Part shown: positions 1 to 9,003 of the stretch, one piece after another | Layout of the letters: the number at the start of each line of letters is the position of its first letter | Position numbering within the stretch: position 1 is the stretch's first letter | From: Acetatifactor muris | GTDB taxonomy: Bacteria; Bacillota; Clostridia; Lachnospirales; Lachnospiraceae | DNA: 49,067 nt | Assembly: GCA_023663635.1 (NCBI GenBank) | Contig: JAMPHD010000019.1 | Span: forward strand, 1-49,067 | Direction of reading: 5' to 3' | Translations under genes and position numbers: made by a program | Notes under the pieces: generated by a model | Databases searched by the model: none | What the model saw: only the letters and a program-made list of their open reading frames with translations | Told to the model about the DNA's origin: nothing

Positions 1-172
1 AGTAGGGATTTATTCTCTGCTTCCTTTTTTGCCAACTTTAATTATACACTAACTGCTACATCGCTTAGTGCCGTTATTGGGAATTGTTGGGAATCCATTC
101 CAAAAACTATTGATAAAATTAATTTTTGGGGATATGATAGTTAAAACGGATTCGTGGGAATCAAAGAAAGGC

Positions 173-1070
173 ATGGTCATTCGTGTGGAACTGATAGAGC
201 GGAAAGAATATTTGTAAAAACTGAAAGCGTTGCGCGACAAACATCTCATCAAGATCATAACCGGTGTTCGGCGGTGCGGAAAATCCACGCTGCTTGAGAT
301 GTTTCGCGCACATTTGCGCCAAAGCGGCATTTCTGAAAAGAACATCATTTCCATAAACCTTGAGGACTATGATTTCAAAGCCCTGCGGCAGCCCGACGCC
401 CTGCATGAGTATATTAAAACCCGACTTGTCAAAGACAAGATGACCTATATTTTCATCGATGAGATACAGCAGTGCAAGCGTTTCCCCGAAGTCATTGACA
501 GCTTGTATATCAAGCCGAATGTCGATCTTTACCTCACGGGATCGAACGCCACGCTGCTTTCCGGCGAGATCGCGACGCTGCTCACGGGACGCTATATCGA
601 GATTTCCATGCTGCCGCTGTCATTCAGGGAATATGTGACGGCGGTTGGCAGCGGCGACCTTTCGCAAAAGTATCGCGGGCAAACAGCACCTGAAGACACT
701 CGAAAAATATTATGTCGTAGACATCGGACTTCGGTATATGCTGCTCGGCTCTTCTTCAACCAATGTCGGACATATCCTTGAAAATGTAGTCTATCTGGAG
801 CTTATCCGGCGCGGTTATGAAGTTTACGTCGGAAAGCCCGGCGAGCTTGAGGTCGATTTTGTTGCCGTGGATTACAAGAGAACGACTTATTTTCAAGTCG
901 CCGCGACTGTCCGTGATGAAACTACCCTGCGCCGCGAGCTGACTCCGCTTGAAAAGATCAACGACCATTACCCAAAATTCATCCTTACCCTCGACAACGA
1001 CCCCGAAACCGATTACAACGGTATCCGCCGGATAAACGCGCTGGAATGGCTTGTCGGGAACACGGAATAA
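173..1070 (+). pseudogene. Broken AAA-family ATPase with DUF4143 C-terminal domain
   Basis: Remnant of the AAA_14/DUF4143 ATPase family, whose intact members are about 400 residues and whose cellular role is poorly defined. The ATG at 173 follows an AAAGAAAGG-type binding site. The reading frame is cut by TAA at 215-217, then resumes through a Walker A (GVRRCGKST), a Walker B-like segment (IFIDEIQ) and the TGSNA and SFREY family motifs. Near 660-680 the reading continues in a different frame with the family's C-terminal part (KYYVVDIGLR, GHILENVVYLEL, VDFVAV). Only about 300 codons remain, so roughly 110-130 codons between the ATPase core and the C-terminal domain have been lost together with the frame. 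A nonsense codon plus an out-of-frame internal deletion make a functional product very unlikely. Confidence 0.85.
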
Positions 1071-1104
1071 GTCAATCATCGTAATTTCATCTTTTCAACA
1101 CACG

Positions 1105-1908
1105 CTACATCGTTCTCGATTTGTGAATGCATGCCTCCATGGCATCCATCACTGCCGCCCGCATCCCCTGCTCCTCCAGGACTTTCACCGCCTGAATGGT
1201 GGTGCCGCCCGGAGAGCAGACCATGTCCTTGAGTTCTCCCGGATGTCTGCCCGTCTCCAATACCATCTTGGCGCTGCCCATCACCGCCTGTGCCGCGAAC
1301 TCATAGGCCTGTCCGCGGGGCATTCCCTCCGCCACGGCCTCATCCGCCATTGCTTCTATAAACAGGAACACATAGGCCGGGGCGCTTCCGGAGACGCCCA
1401 CCACCACATCCATCAGTCGCTCCGGGACGATCCACGCCCTGCCGAAAGCATTTAAGAGTCTCATGACTTCGTCCAGTTCCTCCGAGGACACTTTCTCCTC
1501 CGCGCATACCCCTGTGCAGCCCTCCAACACGAGAGCCGGCGTGTTGGGCATACAGCGGATCATCTTGCAGTCCTCCCTTTGGAAAGCATCTTTTAAATAG
1601 GATAATGTCTTGCCCGCCGCGATGCTGACCACCAATGCGCCGGGTTTGACCTGCGCCCTGATCTCATCGATGATCTCGGACATGCAGAGCGGTTTCACCG
1701 CCAGGAATAAAATATCCGACTCCGCCGCCACCTGTGCGTTGTCAACCGCTATTTTAATATTAAATTGTGATTTAACCGCACTTTCCGTCTCATTTGTGCG
1801 GGCTTTTCCGATGATATCCTCCGGCATCGCTGCCCGGTTGTTCAGCATACCTCCGATCATGGCTCTGGCCATATTGCCCAATCCGATAAATCCGATCTTC
1901 TGACTCAT
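1105..1908 (-). CDS. proC: Pyrroline-5-carboxylate reductase
   Basis: Catalyses the last step of proline synthesis, NAD(P)H-dependent reduction of pyrroline-5-carboxylate, in the cytoplasm. The 267-residue protein has the usual length. Its N-terminal Rossmann motif is GFIGLGNMA (residues 5-13). The C-terminal dimerisation domain carries the family signature CSPGGTTIQAV. An AAGGAGG site lies just upstream of the ATG. It is the last gene of a minus-strand run after the TrmH-family methyltransferase gene, with 39 bp between them, so co-transcription is plausible. Nothing looks damaged. Confidence 0.95.
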   Translation of the reverse strand: MSQKIGFIGLGNMARAMIGGMLNNRAAMPEDIIGKARTNETESAVKSQFNIKIAVDNAQVAAESDILFLAVKPLCMSEIIDEIRAQVKPGALVVSIAAGKTLSYLKDAFQREDCKMIRCMPNTPALVLEGCTGVCAEEKVSSEELDEVMRLLNAFGRAWIVPERLMDVVVGVSGSAPAYVFLFIEAMADEAVAEGMPRGQAYEFAAQAVMGSAKMVLETGRHPGELKDMVCSPGGTTIQAVKVLEEQGMRAAVMDAMEACIHKSRTM

Positions 1909-1947
1909 CTTCGTACCTCCTTGTGATCTCTGTCTTATTATTGTCGC

Positions 1948-2751
1948 CTACGCGCGCTGCCTGTGCGCCTCATACATCAAAAGCGCGGCCGATATCCCCG
2001 CGTTCAGGGATTCCACCTCTCCCTCCATGGGAATCTTCAGTCTGAAGGACGCTGCCTCCGTCAATTCCCTGCTCAAACCGTTCCCTTCATTTCCGATGAG
2101 AAATACCGTGGGCTCCCGAAAGGAATATCCTGTATAATAGTCCTCTCCCTGCAGATGCGCCGCATAGGATCTCACGCCCGCCCCATGCAGTCTCTCCAAC
2201 ATGGCAACCGAATCCTCCACACACACAAAGGGAACCCGGTAGATGGAACCCATGGTGGCCCGGATCACTTTAGGGCTGAAGGGATCCACTGTGCCGGCCC
2301 CTATGATAACACCTGTTATTCCCGCACCCTCCCCTGTTCGAAGGATCGTTCCCAGATTGCCCGGATCCTGCAGCTGCTCCACCAACACCAAGAGCGGCGG
2401 TTCCTTTCGCAACAGATCCTCCAACTCATACCGGGGCTGCCGCAGCACGGCCACGATCCCCTGGGGCGCGCGGGTGTCAGAGATCTTAAGCAGGATATCC
2501 TCCGTGACCTCCTCATATCCCGTCCGCAGGAGCTTGTCCCAAACCGCCCCTTCTCGCTCGGACGCGTCAGACTGCTGCAGCCTTCTAAGCAACTCCGTGG
2601 AGACATAGACCTCCCGGATCAGTTCCTCCGGCGCCTCCCAATACATCTTGAGGCCCTCCGCCACAAAGACCCGGTCCCTGTCGCGCTCTCTCGATTTGGT
2701 CTGCCACTGCACCACCTGTCTGATGCGGGGGTTGGACGGACTGGTGATCAT
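1948..2751 (-). CDS. TrmH/SpoU-family RNA 2'-O-methyltransferase
   Basis: Predicted SAM-dependent ribose methyltransferase acting on rRNA or tRNA. The 267 residues begin with a SpoU substrate-binding domain (FVAEGLKMYWEA), followed by the SPOUT catalytic domain with LVEQLQDPGNLGTILRT, LIGNEGNGLSRE and the knot motif IPMEGEVESLNAG. These are the three conserved SPOUT blocks that form the SAM-binding trefoil knot. The target nucleotide cannot be told from the sequence; relatives include RlmB and TsnR-type enzymes. Start supported by a GAGAGGA site about 7 nt upstream. Confidence 0.9.
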   Translation of the reverse strand: MITSPSNPRIRQVVQWQTKSRERDRDRVFVAEGLKMYWEAPEELIREVYVSTELLRRLQQSDASEREGAVWDKLLRTGYEEVTEDILLKISDTRAPQGIVAVLRQPRYELEDLLRKEPPLLVLVEQLQDPGNLGTILRTGEGAGITGVIIGAGTVDPFSPKVIRATMGSIYRVPFVCVEDSVAMLERLHGAGVRSYAAHLQGEDYYTGYSFREPTVFLIGNEGNGLSRELTEAASFRLKIPMEGEVESLNAGISAALLMYEAHRQRA

Positions 2752-2790
2752 ACACTGTTCCTCTCTTTATATTACATACGTTATTTTATA

Positions 2791-2822
2791 AGAGCGGCGC
2801 TGTCATCGGACAACGCCGCTCT
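2791..2822 (-). terminator. Hairpin terminator downstream of pfkA
   Basis: A 9-bp inverted repeat (AGAGCGGCG / CGCCGCTCT) with an inner TGTC/GACA stem, separated by one mismatch, forms a long hairpin between pfkA and the methyltransferase gene. The T-run after it on the minus strand is weak (TATAAAAT), so termination efficiency is uncertain. Confidence 0.6.
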
Positions 2823-2829
2823 CTTTGAT

Positions 2830-2867
2830 CAACATAAGGGCAACTCGCGGAGCGTGCTGCCCGTTGT
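2830..2867. repeat. Interspersed hairpin repeat, copy 1
   Basis: A 38-bp sequence that recurs with few changes at 28900-28936 and 28938-28974. It is an imperfect palindrome: outer arms AACA/TGTT and GGGCA/TGCCC enclose a CTCGCGGAG-like core. It lies between the pfkA stop codon and the pfkA terminator hairpin. It resembles a REP-type intergenic palindrome. Confidence 0.75.
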
Positions 2868-2879
2868 TTCTATGCGACT

Positions 2880-3854
2880 CTATACGGATAGCAGATGGGA
2901 CACCTCAAACTGATACTCATTGATGCCCTTCTGCATGTTCAAAGCTTCCTCGATATCATAGTCCACAAATTCACCCTTGCTGTAACCCACCACACGATTG
3001 GTCTTGCCCTGCATCAAAATGTCCACCGCGTATGCCCCCATGATGGACGCGTAATAGCGATCCTTGGCCGTGGGAGAACCTCCGCGCTGCATATAACCGA
3101 GGATGGTGGCTCGGGTCTCAATGCCGGTGGCCGCCTCCACACGTCTCGCCATGGAAACCGAATGGCCGATTCCCTCCGCGTTGATGATAATGTGATGCGT
3201 CTTGCCTTTCCTGCGGTTCGCGATGATATTGTTGATGATATTCTGTTCGTCAAAATCATATTTCTCGGGGATCAGAATGTCCTCCGCTCCGTTGGCGATA
3301 CCGCACCAGAGCGCTATATAGCCCGCATGGCGCCCCATGACCTCGATGATGCTGCAGCGCTCATGGGAGGAGGAAGTATCCTTGACCTTGTCGATGGCCT
3401 GCATGGCCGTGTTCACCGCCGTGTCAAAACCGATGGTATACTCCGTACACGCGATATCCAGATCGATGGTGCCCGGCAGACCGATGGTGTTGATGCCCTG
3501 TCTGGACAATGCCTGCGCGCCGCGGTAGGAACCGTCTCCGCCGATGACCACGATCCCGTCTATGCCATGTTTTCTGCAGATCTCAGCGCCCTTCTTCTGG
3601 CCCTCCGGCGTCTTAAACTCCATACATCTCGCCGTCCCCAGCACCGTGCCACCCCGCTGGATGATATCCGAAACGTCCTTGCCCTGCATATCTATGATCT
3701 CTTCGTTCAAAAGGCCCTGATAGCCCTTCTTGATGCCTTTCACCTTCAGTCCCTTTGCGATGGTCGAGCGCACAACGGCTCTGATGGCCGCATTCATTCC
3801 CGGGGCATCCCCGCCGCTTGTCAAAACTCCGATCGTCTTAATCTCTTTTGCCAT
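2880..3854 (-). CDS. pfkA: ATP-dependent 6-phosphofructokinase
   Basis: Phosphorylates fructose 6-phosphate to fructose 1,6-bisphosphate in glycolysis. The 324 residues match bacterial PfkA length. GVLTSGGDAPGMNAAIR is the nucleotide-binding start; GGDGSYRGA and GLPGTID have the glycines typical of the ATP-using type rather than the pyrophosphate type. The catalytic Asp of TID is present, but the usual TIDND reads TIDLD, an unusual replacement beside the active site. The start chosen is the ATG at 3854, 7 nt after a GAGGT-type site; a longer reading from 3899 would add 15 residues lacking family similarity. Confidence 0.95.
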   Translation of the reverse strand: MAKEIKTIGVLTSGGDAPGMNAAIRAVVRSTIAKGLKVKGIKKGYQGLLNEEIIDMQGKDVSDIIQRGGTVLGTARCMEFKTPEGQKKGAEICRKHGIDGIVVIGGDGSYRGAQALSRQGINTIGLPGTIDLDIACTEYTIGFDTAVNTAMQAIDKVKDTSSSHERCSIIEVMGRHAGYIALWCGIANGAEDILIPEKYDFDEQNIINNIIANRRKGKTHHIIINAEGIGHSVSMARRVEAATGIETRATILGYMQRGGSPTAKDRYYASIMGAYAVDILMQGKTNRVVGYSKGEFVDYDIEEALNMQKGINEYQFEVSHLLSV

Positions 3855-3916
3855 GACCTTACCTCCAATATAGGATCCCGAACCGCTATCCGGCTCCACA
3901 CGGAAACTACTCTATT

Positions 3917-3945
3917 ATTTTAATCCAATTAAAGGCAGTTTTCAA
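3917..3945 (-). promoter_or_regulatory. Promoter for pfkA
   Basis: On the minus strand TTGAAA (3945-3940) and TAAAAT (3922-3917) are separated by 17 bp, about 60 bp upstream of the pfkA start. A reasonable sigma-A type match. Confidence 0.55.
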
Positions 3946-4043
3946 TAGATTTTCGAAAAGCACCGGCATTTTGTGCGCAGGAGAACGCCTGCATTTTGTG
4001 ACCGAGTCGCCAGGTATGGCATTCTCTTATTGATAAAAAGCGC

Positions 4044-7000
4044 TCATCGCTTGATCTTCACATTTGCCTCCCCGAACAACCCCTTCAGCCTGTTCTGCAG
4101 CGCCTCGTCCGCATTGACGCGCAGATTGGCCGGGAGAACCTTCCACGCCCTTGTATCTTTCAGAAAAATCACCACATTGTCCCCGCCGTCGGAATGCTCC
4201 AGAGCCGCCAAGAGCTCCGCCTTGCCCGCCGTGTACGCGGCGGCGTCCTCAAATTGGATCCACAGTCCCGTGGGCACCTTAGGCCGCGCGGGCGCGGCCG
4301 CCTTATTCCTGCCGAATCCGTTCTCCTCCACCTCCGCAAAGGTTCGGACCTCCTCGCAGATCAGTTTGCCGTCCTTATCCTCCTCCACGGATGCCCTTCC
4401 CCGGATGAACACTTTCTCATCCTCCAAAAGAATCCCTCCGTATCGCTCGTAATCCTTGGGAAATACCACGACCTCCACGCTGCCCACCAAGTCCTCCAGA
4501 GTCACAAACGCCATCATCTTGTCATTTTTGGTGTACTTGATGTTCTTTCCCGCGATCATGCCTCCCAAGACCACTCTCTTCCCGTCCGGAACGGCAACCG
4601 CTCCCGTCTCCTCATCCAGCGCGAAATCGCCGGCATTTTGATCCGTGTACTTCTGCCACAGATCCCGGTACTCCTCCATGGGGTGCCCGCTGATATAAAT
4701 GCCCAGCACCTCTTTCTCGAAGGCCAAAAGCATCTCCTTGGGATATTCGCCCACATCCGGCATGCGCAGATCAAACTTCTCCTTCTGCTCATCCTCCGCA
4801 ATGTCAAAGAGCGAGATCTGCCCCGCCAGATTGTTCTTCCTGTCCCTGGTCACATGATCCAAGATCTGCACATACACGCTCATGAACTGTCTGCGGGTCC
4901 CTTTCAGCCCATCCAATGCCCCCGCCTTGATAAAGCTCTCAATGACGCGCTTGTTGACCTCCGTCTGGACCAGGCGCATGATAAAATCGTTGAGATTCGT
5001 GAAGGGCCCGCGCTCTCTGCGCTCCGCCACGATACTGTCTATCACCGGACGCCCCACGCCCTTGATCGCCGTCAGAGCATAGCGGATCCGTCCGTCCGTC
5101 ACGGAAAATCCCGCCTCTCCCTCATTGATGTCGGGGGGCAGCAGCTCGATTCCCATATTGCGACAGGTGAGGATGTACTCGGACACCTTCCTGCCATTGT
5201 CGATGACCGAGGTCAAAAGAGCCGCCATAAATTCCACGGGATGATAATATTTGAGCCACGCCGTCTGATAGGCCACCACCGCGTAACAGGCCGCATGAGA
5301 CTTGTTGAAGGCATATTTGGCAAAATCCATCATCTCGTCATAGATCCCGGCGGCCACTTTCTCATCTATACCGTTCTCCACACAGCCGGGGACGGACTCC
5401 TCCTCGTTTCCATAAATAAAATTGGCCCTCTCCTTCTCCATGACGGACTGTTTCTTTTTGCTCATGGCTCTCCGCACCAAATCGCTCCGCCCCAGCGTAT
5501 AACCGCCCAGATCCCGCACGATCTGCATCACCTGCTCCTGATACACGATACAGCCGTAGGTTGGTTTGAGAATGGGCTCCAACTGCGGGCAGGAGTAGGT
5601 CACGGCCTGATGATTATTTTTACCCTTTATATATTTGGGAATAAAGTCCATGGGCCCCGGGCGATAGAGCGAGATCCCGGCGATGATGTCCTCCAGATTC
5701 TGAGGCCGCAGCTCTTTCATGAAACTTTTCATGCCCGAGCTCTCCAACTGGAAGATCCCCTCCGTCCTGCCGGAGCCGATGGCGGCCAGCACCTTGGGAT
5801 CATCATAGTCGATCCGGTCAATGTCGATCCGCTCTCCCGTTGTCTTCTCTATGAAATCCACCGCGTCATGGATCACCGTCAGGGTGCGTAGGCCCAGAAA
5901 ATCCATCTTGAGAAGTCCGAGCTCCTCCAGAGTCGTCATGGTAAACTGCGTGGTGATGGCGCCGTCACTCCCCCTGGACAACGGCACAAACTCGTCCGCC
6001 GCCTCCGGGCAGATCACCACACCCGCCGCGTGCATGGACGCGTGTCTGGGCAACCCCTCCAAGCGTCTGCTCATATCGATGAGCTGTCTGACCTGCTCAT
6101 CCTCCTGATAGAGTTTGCGCATCTCGGGATTCTTCTCAAGGGCCTTGTCCAATGTGATATTGAGTTCATTGGGCACCATCTTGGCCAGCGAGTCGCAGAG
6201 CTGATAGGAGAGATCCATGACACGCCCCACATCGCGGATCACGCCCTTGGCCTGCAGCGTTCCGAAGGTGACGATCTGCACCACCTTCTCAGCCCCGTAT
6301 TTTCTGCTCACATAGTCGATGACCTCCTGCCGTCTCTCAAAGCAAAAGTCAATATCGATATCCGGCATGGTCACTCTCTCCGGATTCAGAAAACGCTCGA
6401 ACAGAAGACTGTAACGGATGGGGTCGATATTCGTGATCTTCAGGCAATAGGACACAATGCTCCCGGCGGCCGAACCCCGCCCGGGCCCCACCGGAATGTC
6501 ATGCTGTCTCGCGTAATTGATAAAATCCCACACGATCAGGAAATAGTCCACATAGCCCATGCGCCTTATGACGCCCAACTCATAGTCTAAGCGCTCCCGC
6601 AAAGTCTGCCCCGTGTCCCCGGCGGGCAAAGCCCCGGGATCCGTCCTGCTGCCGTCGGGGAGCGACTCCCCGTACCGCTCGTGCAGTCCGTCATCACACA
6701 GTTTGTTAAGATACTCCCATGAGTCATATCCCTCAGGCACCTCAAAGTGCGGCAGCTTGGTCACGCCGAACTCGATCTCCACCTGACAGCGGTCCGCAAT
6801 GCGCTGCGTATTCTCCACCGCCTCCCACGCGTAGGGGAACAGCCCCTTCATCTCCTCCTCGCTCTTGACATAATACTGCCCGCCCTCGTAGCGCATACGA
6901 TCCTCGTCCGCCAACTTTTTGCCCGTCTGCAGACAGAGCAGGATATCATGGGAATCCGCGTCCTGCGCATAGGTGTAATGCACATCATTGGTGGCCACCA

Positions 7001-7601
7001 GAGGAATGTCCAACTCACGGCTCATGCGCATGAGCTCCATATTGACCGTCTGCTGTTCCGGAATACCATGGTCCTGAAGCTCCAGAAAATAATTTCCCTT
7101 GCCGAAACACGCCTCATATTTTAAGGCCGCCTTGCGCGCCTCATCCGTCAGCCCCTTGGAGATGTAGCGCTGCACCTCCCCCGCCAGACAGGCGGAAGTG
7201 GCGATCAGCCCCTCGTGATATTGATTCAAAACTTCCATATCCACCCTGGGCTTGTAATAATACCCCTCGGTGAATCCCTTGCTCACGATCTTTAAGAGAT
7301 TGGCATAGCCCTGATTGTTCTCCGCCAACAGCACCAGATGATAGTATCTGTCCTCTCCCCCCGTCAATTCCTTGTCAAAACGGGAATTGGGGGCCACATA
7401 GATCTCACATCCCAGAATGGGCTTGATCCCCTCTGCCTTGGCCGCCCTGTAGAAATCGATCACACCATACATCACACCGTGATCCGTGATGGCGGCGGAG
7501 TCCATCCCCAGTTCTTTCACCCGATGCACATAGTCTTTTATTTTGTTGGAACCGTCCAAGAGAGAATACTCCGTGTGGACGTGAAGATGGGTAAACGCCA
7601 T
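4044..7601 (-). CDS. dnaE: DNA polymerase III alpha subunit
   Basis: Replicative polymerase of the C family (DnaE1 type), 1185 residues, acting at the replication fork. The N-terminal PHP domain begins with HLHVHTEYSLLDG and contains ITDHGVMYG. The palm domain carries GPGRGSAAGS and the catalytic Asp triad region PDIDIDF near residue 415. The tandem HhH and OB-fold regions follow; the OB fold lies near the C-terminus (GGMIAGKNIKYTKNDKMMAFVTLED). It is convergent with no neighbour and sits directly downstream of the Wadjet operon, 64 bp after jetD. Its own promoter overlaps the jetD stop codon. The sequence looks intact. Confidence 0.97.
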   Translation of the reverse strand: MAFTHLHVHTEYSLLDGSNKIKDYVHRVKELGMDSAAITDHGVMYGVIDFYRAAKAEGIKPILGCEIYVAPNSRFDKELTGGEDRYYHLVLLAENNQGYANLLKIVSKGFTEGYYYKPRVDMEVLNQYHEGLIATSACLAGEVQRYISKGLTDEARKAALKYEACFGKGNYFLELQDHGIPEQQTVNMELMRMSRELDIPLVATNDVHYTYAQDADSHDILLCLQTGKKLADEDRMRYEGGQYYVKSEEEMKGLFPYAWEAVENTQRIADRCQVEIEFGVTKLPHFEVPEGYDSWEYLNKLCDDGLHERYGESLPDGSRTDPGALPAGDTGQTLRERLDYELGVIRRMGYVDYFLIVWDFINYARQHDIPVGPGRGSAAGSIVSYCLKITNIDPIRYSLLFERFLNPERVTMPDIDIDFCFERRQEVIDYVSRKYGAEKVVQIVTFGTLQAKGVIRDVGRVMDLSYQLCDSLAKMVPNELNITLDKALEKNPEMRKLYQEDEQVRQLIDMSRRLEGLPRHASMHAAGVVICPEAADEFVPLSRGSDGAITTQFTMTTLEELGLLKMDFLGLRTLTVIHDAVDFIEKTTGERIDIDRIDYDDPKVLAAIGSGRTEGIFQLESSGMKSFMKELRPQNLEDIIAGISLYRPGPMDFIPKYIKGKNNHQAVTYSCPQLEPILKPTYGCIVYQEQVMQIVRDLGGYTLGRSDLVRRAMSKKKQSVMEKERANFIYGNEEESVPGCVENGIDEKVAAGIYDEMMDFAKYAFNKSHAACYAVVAYQTAWLKYYHPVEFMAALLTSVIDNGRKVSEYILTCRNMGIELLPPDINEGEAGFSVTDGRIRYALTAIKGVGRPVIDSIVAERRERGPFTNLNDFIMRLVQTEVNKRVIESFIKAGALDGLKGTRRQFMSVYVQILDHVTRDRKNNLAGQISLFDIAEDEQKEKFDLRMPDVGEYPKEMLLAFEKEVLGIYISGHPMEEYRDLWQKYTDQNAGDFALDEETGAVAVPDGKRVVLGGMIAGKNIKYTKNDKMMAFVTLEDLVGSVEVVVFPKDYERYGGILLEDEKVFIRGRASVEEDKDGKLICEEVRTFAEVEENGFGRNKAAAPARPKVPTGLWIQFEDAAAYTAGKAELLAALEHSDGGDNVVIFLKDTRAWKVLPANLRVNADEALQNRLKGLFGEANVKIKR

Positions 7602-7640
7602 GTCTTTTGCTCTGCTTTCCTAATATATTTGCACATATTT

Positions 7641-7669
7641 ATAGTAGCGCATCCGCGTTTGGGTGTCAA
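7641..7669 (-). promoter_or_regulatory. Promoter for dnaE
   Basis: On the minus strand a perfect TTGACA (7669-7664) and TACTAT (7646-7641) are spaced 17 bp. The -35 box overlaps the stop codon of jetD, so dnaE has an independent promoter embedded in the end of the defence operon. Confidence 0.6.
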
Positions 7670-9003
7670 ATGATATCCCCAAGCAGCTCTTCCAACAGAT
7701 TCTCCTGATAAGCCGCTCTTCTTTTCTCCTTCACAGCCTCTGCCGTCTGTTTCAGCAACGGATTTCTGACATTTTCCAACTTTGCCAAGCCGTTATCATC
7801 AATGCGCTCTTTTGAAACGCCCGTCTTATAGTCTTCCGGCGACATTCGCCATATATGAATTCGCTCTCCAAATTTCTGCCAGAGCCGATCCGCAATTCCG
7901 ATTCCGTCCGGATCAATGTCACCGCTGTAATAGATATCCACACCACTGTTAAGGATGAGCGGAATCAGCTCCAGTGCCACCGACCGAATCTGTCCCGATG
8001 TACAGAGGAGAGTCAGTTTTTTACTCCGACTCGGATTTGAACTGCCGACCTGCGGACGCGTCTCTCTCACTGCATGTTCCAACAGATAGCAGAAAACCAT
8101 CTCATTTTCAACCACATACACCCGGTCGCCTTCCGCCAAAGCCCCGGTTATTCCCCTCAGATTCTCCATCGTAATGACATAAGGCTCATTTAAACCACAA
8201 AAAGCGTCATATGCCGGATGCAGGCGATCCCGCATCTGCAGACGCAGCCCATATGCGTGTACCATAGAGGAAACATTATCCGGCACGATTCCAACCGCAA
8301 ACAGCAAGTCACGCCACTGATGCGCATTTTTCGGCAGCTCCGCCTTTTCCCTATAACAGATTGCATTCACCAAAAGCTGTCCCGGGGTTGTGCCGCGATC
8401 AAAATAATGGGGATTACCGGATATTTTCGCCGCAAATACAGCCAACGGCCATTCGATACTGCTTCCATCCTGACGTTCCAACCGTATGAGCGCAGCCCCC
8501 ACATTTTGGGCTAATATCTCTGCCTGCCAGGACTCCTTTTTAAATTCCTTCATCAACAGCTGATATCCGTATTTTTTATCGGATATCAGATCCCGCATCC
8601 ACAAAAAGGCCGCTGATTCATCGCCCACACTGCTCAGGAAATGTTCCTTAACACCATTCAAAAACGCTGTTTTCCGTTTTTCCCACTCCTGCTTTTCTCC
8701 CTGATTCGTGGAGAGTGTCTCGCCAAAATATACCTCCAACACTTCTTTCATATCTACCGGAGCAAAGCGGGTTCTCTGCAGACCCTGTTCAAACTTGGAA
8801 AACTCAAAGCTGATATCCCTGTCGTAAAAAACTTTTCCTAAAATCCCGCCAATCTCACGGCGTTCCTCCTCATCCGCGTCTTTTAGCGTGATGCGCCCGG
8901 CCACCTTTCCAAAGGATTTCCATTTTTTCCGAAACTCCTCCATACATCTGCGATACGCCTTTTTACTCTTAAAATACCTTGCGCATTCCGTGTTATTGCT
9001 CAT
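7666..9003 (-). CDS. jetD: Wadjet type II JetD, Toprim-domain nuclease subunit
   Basis: Nuclease subunit of the Wadjet anti-plasmid system, which cleaves small closed circular DNA extruded by the JetABC SMC complex. The 445-residue protein ends in a Toprim fold: VVENEMVF supplies the conserved Glu, CTSGQ follows, and YSGDIDPDGIGIA gives the Asp-x-Asp metal motif. These match the TIGR02679 (type II JetD) family. The ATG at 9003 is chosen because a GAGAGG site lies 7 nt upstream; an in-frame ATG at 9024 has no such site. It overlaps the end of jetC by 11 bp, which suggests coupled translation. Confidence 0.88.
   Translation of the reverse strand: MSNNTECARYFKSKKAYRRCMEEFRKKWKSFGKVAGRITLKDADEEERREIGGILGKVFYDRDISFEFSKFEQGLQRTRFAPVDMKEVLEVYFGETLSTNQGEKQEWEKRKTAFLNGVKEHFLSSVGDESAAFLWMRDLISDKKYGYQLLMKEFKKESWQAEILAQNVGAALIRLERQDGSSIEWPLAVFAAKISGNPHYFDRGTTPGQLLVNAICYREKAELPKNAHQWRDLLFAVGIVPDNVSSMVHAYGLRLQMRDRLHPAYDAFCGLNEPYVITMENLRGITGALAEGDRVYVVENEMVFCYLLEHAVRETRPQVGSSNPSRSKKLTLLCTSGQIRSVALELIPLILNSGVDIYYSGDIDPDGIGIADRLWQKFGERIHIWRMSPEDYKTGVSKERIDDNGLAKLENVRNPLLKQTAEAVKEKRRAAYQENLLEELLGDII

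Noticed and set aside
3961..3999. CATTTTGTG direct repeat around a GCAGG/CCTGC hairpin after dnaE
   Set aside because: Five-bp stem without a T-run; too weak to call a terminator or element.
4194..5891. 565-residue open frame on the plus strand inside dnaE
   Set aside because: Shadow of the dnaE coding strand; His/Leu-rich composition and no ribosome binding site or family motif.
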